This document shows, one piece after another, positions 6,790-9,133 of a stretch of 9,133 bases of DNA. The first letter of the stretch is position 1; every line of letters begins with the position of its first letter. Both the position numbers and the translations under genes were made by a program. A model generated the notes under the pieces. It saw nothing but the letters and a program-made list of their open reading frames with translations, did no database searches and was not told where the DNA came from. Source of the stretch: CAZBGL01 sp964491375 (lineage in GTDB: Bacteria; Desulfobacterota; Deferrisomatia; Deferrisomatales; Deferrisomataceae); NCBI GenBank assembly GCA_964491375.1, contig CAZBGL010000036.1, forward strand, positions 1 to 9,133. Reading direction: 5' to 3'.

Positions 6790-6807
6790 AGCCGTTCGGA
6801 AGAACCG

Positions 6808-7770
6808 GTGAGATCCAACTCGCTCCGAACCCTCGCGGTGTGGGGAGCGCGGAAGGTTCTGGCCGCGATCCTGGTCCTTTGGGGTGCGAGCCTTCTGGGC
6901 TACGTGGTCCTCCGCAGCGCTCCTGGCCCGGGGCCCGGGGCCCTGGAATCGCTCCGGATGACCCCCACGGCCCCGGGGGCCCCGGAGCCCCATGCCCCGG
7001 GCTACGGCTCGTGGTTGAGACACGCCCTTCGGGCGGACCTGGGCCGGAGCACACGGATTCAGCAGGGACGGCCCGTGGTCCACCTGCTCGCGGCGGCCGC
7101 GCGCCGGTCCCTGTGCCTGGCCGGGGCCGCGATGCTGATGGCGGCCCTCTCCGCCATGGCCCTGGCGTGGGCGCGCCTGACCTTTCCCCAGGTGCGCCTT
7201 CTGCGCATCGTTTCGGGGCTGGTCCACCTGAGTTCTGCGCTCCCGGTGTTCCTCCTGGTGTACATTGCGGTGATCCTCGGGAACCGCGTCCTGTCAGCCG
7301 GGGCCGAGCAGGGGCTTTGGAGCCTGCCCCCATGGTTTCCCTTCCCGAGCCGCGACCACTGGATTCCGTGGACGGCCGCCGCGGCCGTACTGGCTCTGGG
7401 GGACGGGCTCCTGGCCGACATGTATCGGAGGTTTTCCGCCGAACTGGAACGGACCCGGGCCAACGACTACTGGATCGGTGCCCGGCTCCTCGGGGTGGCC
7501 CTGCACCGGCTGCTGTTCCGGGCCGCCCTGCCCGGGCTGGCCGCCTACCTGTCCCGGCGCACGGCTTTCGTGCTGGGATCCACGGTGGTGCTCGAATCCG
7601 CGCTGGGCTGGCCGGGCCTTGGATACCTGGCGTGGCGGGCCGCCGCCGAGCGCGACACACCCGTCCTGCTGGGATGCGCGTTAGTGATGGCTCTGGTCGT
7701 CCGGGTGACCGCGGTGGCGGCGGACGCATTTCGGTACTGGGCAGACCCCAGGCTGCGGGGGCATCCGTGA
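6808..7770 (+). CDS. ABC transporter permease, DppB/OppB-like
   Basis: The product is 320 residues and is an inner-membrane subunit of a peptide/nickel-type importer. The N-terminus carries the family's first membrane helix followed by LRSAPGPGPGA (36-45), the equivalent of the usual 'LRxxPGDPA'. LRADLGRS (74-81) and GRPVVHLLAAAARRSLCLAG (87-106) follow in the expected order. Membrane segments lie near 17-37, 100-122, 134-158, 187-203, 243-262 and 284-305. The coupling-helix (EAA) region is DYWIGARLLG (220-229), a weakened version of the common 'DYIRTARAKG'. The C-terminus is typical: LGSTVVLESALGWPGLGYLAW (split at 256-265 and 266-276), ERDTPVL (281-287), and YWADPRLR (310-317). GTG 6808 has GGAAG 5 bases before it. 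The stop overlaps the next start (GTGA). It is separated from the binding-protein gene by 400 bases. Confidence 0.95.
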   Translation: MRSNSLRTLAVWGARKVLAAILVLWGASLLGYVVLRSAPGPGPGALESLRMTPTAPGAPEPHAPGYGSWLRHALRADLGRSTRIQQGRPVVHLLAAAARRSLCLAGAAMLMAALSAMALAWARLTFPQVRLLRIVSGLVHLSSALPVFLLVYIAVILGNRVLSAGAEQGLWSLPPWFPFPSRDHWIPWTAAAAVLALGDGLLADMYRRFSAELERTRANDYWIGARLLGVALHRLLFRAALPGLAAYLSRRTAFVLGSTVVLESALGWPGLGYLAWRAAAERDTPVLLGCALVMALVVRVTAVAADAFRYWADPRLRGHP

Positions 7771-8624
7771 GACGTGCCACGGTGTACCGGTACCCGCGCA
7801 CGGGGATGCGGCCGGCCAGGGCTGCCTTGGCGGCCGGTGTACTGTGCCTGCTGCCGGCCTGCGCGGGCGCGCTCTTGTCGGCGCTCGGATGGCTTCCCCA
7901 CGATCCGACCGCCTTCGTGGCCTCACCCCATGCACCCCCCTCTCCCTCCCTTTGGCTGGGGGCCGACGCCCTGGGAAGGGACTTGGCCGCGCGGCTGGCC
8001 GGGGCTGCAGCCGGCCTGGCCCTGCCCGGTCTGGCCGCGGTAGCGGCTGCGGTGGTTCTGGGGGCGTTCCTGGGCCTGACAGAGGGCCTGGCACCCCGAC
8101 CGTTCCGAGCCTTGGCCACATGGCTGGCGGAGTCTGTGGACAGCATCCCCAAGGTCGTAACAGCCCTCCTGGTGGCGGCGGCGACCGGGAACCGCCCGGT
8201 CTGGACGATGGCCGCTCTCGGTGCCGCGTTCGCGCCCCAGATGGCGGAGTGCATCCGGTCTTCCGTGGAGGAACTCCGCTCCCACACGTTCATCGAAGCG
8301 GAACGATGTCTCGGTGTGAACCCGCTTCGGATCGCTGTGGTGCACATCCTGTGGGCCCATGCCCGGGCGGTGCTCCTCGCCCAGGTTTCGGCCCTGTTGT
8401 CGTACGTGGTGTTGGTGGAGGCTAGCCTGTCCTACCTGGGGGGCGGGCTGGGCGTCCAGGAACCCGTGCCCAGTTGGGGCAACATGCTGGCCCTGGCCCG
8501 CGACGGCCTGTTCCAGGGGCACTGGATGCCGGCCGTGGCCCCTGCCGTGGTGCTGTCCCTCACCCTGTTGGGCTTCACGCTGGTGGGGAGGGCGCTCCTC
8601 GCATCCGCCGAGGACCGCCCATGA
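7767..8624 (+). CDS. ABC transporter permease, DppC/OppC-like
   Basis: The product is 285 residues and pairs with the DppB-like subunit to form the membrane channel. After one N-terminal membrane helix (about 18-41), the family signature WLGADALGRDLAARLAGA (63-80) matches the usual 'GTDxLGRDxxSRxxxG'. DSIPKVVTALLVAA (125-138) covers the 'D-x-x-P' element. The coupling helix FIEAERCLGVNPLRIAVVHI (175-194) keeps E-A and the key glycine. VEASLSYLGGGLG (217-229) and PSWGNML (235-241) close the conserved core. GTG 7767 is chosen because it forms the GTGA overlap with the previous stop and has a G-rich stretch 5 bases upstream. ATG 7806 is possible but lacks a ribosome-binding site. The gene ends in ATGA with the ATPase gene. 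It is slightly shorter than the usual 290-310 residues, with short loops. Confidence 0.95.
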   Translation: MRRATVYRYPRTGMRPARAALAAGVLCLLPACAGALLSALGWLPHDPTAFVASPHAPPSPSLWLGADALGRDLAARLAGAAAGLALPGLAAVAAAVVLGAFLGLTEGLAPRPFRALATWLAESVDSIPKVVTALLVAAATGNRPVWTMAALGAAFAPQMAECIRSSVEELRSHTFIEAERCLGVNPLRIAVVHILWAHARAVLLAQVSALLSYVVLVEASLSYLGGGLGVQEPVPSWGNMLALARDGLFQGHWMPAVAPAVVLSLTLLGFTLVGRALLASAEDRP

Positions 8625-9133
8625 GACACACGCTGCTCCACATCCAAGACCTCACGGTGCTCCTGGAGGCCCGGGGAACCCTCCACGCCGTGCTGGACCG
8701 CGTCTGCCTCACCGTGACGCGCGGCGAACCGTGCGCCCTGGTGGGCGAGTCCGGCTCCGGCAAGACCGCCCTCGTGCACACCGTCTTGGGCCTGTTCGAG
8801 GGCGTGCCAGGCGTGGTGAGCGGGCGAGCATGGGTCACCGGGGTGGACGTGTTCCACGGCCTGGAACGGTGGGTCCGATGGCATCCGGCAGAACCCCGGC
8901 GTCTTTTCAAGGATCTCCACCGGTGGAACCGGGAGGTCATCCGGCGCCTCTCCCCGGTCCTCGGCCGCCGCGTCACCCTGGTGCCCCAGGATCCCTCCAC
9001 GGCCCTCCCCCCCCACTACCCGGTGGGCCGTTTGATCGAGCGGGCCGTGCGACGGAAACGCTCGGGTGTTCCCCGCTGGCAGGCCCGTCGTGAGGCCGCC
9101 GAATGGCTCGAGCGTGTGGGCATGTACGGCATC
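8621..9133 (+). CDS. ABC transporter ATPase, DppD/OppD-like, N-terminal part (runs off the window)
   Basis: The frame is open for 171 codons to the window edge. It encodes the start of the ATP-hydrolysing subunit that drives the importer. Walker A is GESGSGKT (42-49), and the Q-loop segment is VPQDPSTALPPHYPVG (121-136), matching the family's 'FQDPxTSLNPxxxxG'. The signature motif, Walker B and the C-terminal peptide-family extension lie outside the window. The distance from the Walker A lysine (48) to the Q-loop glutamine (123) is 75 residues, against about 49 in E. coli OppD. The extra residues are Arg/Trp/His-rich (about 78-112). ATG 8621 forms an ATGA overlap with the DppC-like gene and has GAGGA (8610-8614) 6 bases upstream. 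The C8 run at 9007-9014 keeps the frame and matches the family's spacing. Confidence 0.95.
   Translation, partial: MRHTLLHIQDLTVLLEARGTLHAVLDRVCLTVTRGEPCALVGESGSGKTALVHTVLGLFEGVPGVVSGRAWVTGVDVFHGLERWVRWHPAEPRRLFKDLHRWNREVIRRLSPVLGRRVTLVPQDPSTALPPHYPVGRLIERAVRRKRSGVPRWQARREAAEWLERVGMYGI

Larger units (their letters stand above)
6408..6807 (+). promoter_or_regulatory. Intercistronic region with dense predicted RNA structure
   Basis: The 400 bases between the binding-protein stop and the first permease start contain no plausible gene; the overlapping open frames are low-complexity Arg/Gly/Pro/Ser shadows. Instead there is a run of complementary segments: 6432-6436/6443-6447, 6463-6469/6481-6487, 6481-6492/6599-6609, 6498-6545, 6557-6562/6612-6617, 6563-6578 (UUCG loop), 6584-6595 (GAAA loop), 6624-6629/6655-6660, 6662-6675, 6695-6708 (UUCC loop), 6727-6732/6753-6758 and 6774-6789. 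No T-tract follows any of them, so none is a standard intrinsic terminator. Stable structures after a binding-protein gene are known to protect its message and lower permease expression. A regulatory RNA is an alternative. GC content makes some pairings accidental. Confidence 0.5.

Noticed and set aside
6408..6807. Known RNA genes (tRNA, tmRNA, RNase P RNA, SRP RNA, c-di-GMP riboswitch) in the gap
   Set aside because: None of the conserved sequence blocks or T-loop and CCA features of these families were found.
6380..8347. Long antisense open frame of 655 codons over the permease genes, with similar ones at 1975-3363, 4061-5458 and 5463-6818
   Set aside because: These are third-position GC shadows of real genes. 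Their products are low-complexity Arg/Pro/Gly/His-rich and show no domains, and the sense frames carry clear family motifs.
9007..9014. C8 run as a frameshift in the ATPase gene
   Set aside because: The residues on both sides align with the family Q-loop without a gap, so the frame is intact.
1..9133. Mobile elements, CRISPR arrays or phage genes
   Set aside because: No transposase or integrase frame, terminal repeats or regularly spaced direct repeats were seen.

Overview
The window is very GC-rich (about 70% by eye). It carries a compact set of genes for secreted proteins and a transporter from a Gram-negative-type bacterium. Exported proteins, a lipoprotein, a periplasmic solute-binding protein and a possible sigma-54 promoter fit a high-GC deltaproteobacterial lineage (Desulfobacterota or a Deferrisoma/Geobacter-like relative). 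That placement is a guess from style, because no phylogenetic marker is present.

Layout. Bases 1-317 hold the 5' part of a leftward gene for an exported protein with beta-rich sequence; its 3' end lies outside the window. A 233-base divergent region (318-550) follows, with a good -24/-12 candidate (493-507). From 551 everything runs rightward: an exported protein with two carboxypeptidase-regulatory-like domains (551-1732), an exported protein with four PEGA domains and a helical C-terminus (1750-3327), a helical-repeat lipoprotein (3272-4822), a possible 17-codon linker ORF (4819-4872), and then an Opp/Dpp-type ABC importer. The importer comprises a family 5 solute-binding protein (4872-6407), a DppB-like permease (6808-7770), a DppC-like permease (7767-8624) and the start of a DppD-like ATPase (8621 to the window end). 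Most junctions overlap or are under 20 bases (ATGA, GTGA, TGATG), so the cluster looks like one translationally coupled operon.

The exception is a 400-base gap (6408-6807) between the binding-protein gene and the first permease gene. It has no convincing protein-coding content but is dense in complementary segments: a near-perfect 18-bp compound hairpin, UUCG and GNRA tetraloop hairpins, a long-range 11-bp pairing that could form a pseudoknot with a second pairing, and a 6-bp hairpin just before the next ribosome-binding site. The simplest reading is an intercistronic element that protects the binding-protein message and tunes permease expression. A new cis-regulatory RNA is possible but unproven, and high GC inflates chance pairing.

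Together the three envelope proteins and the importer suggest a peptide or small-ligand uptake system with dedicated cell-surface or periplasmic partners. That functional link is inferred from gene order only.
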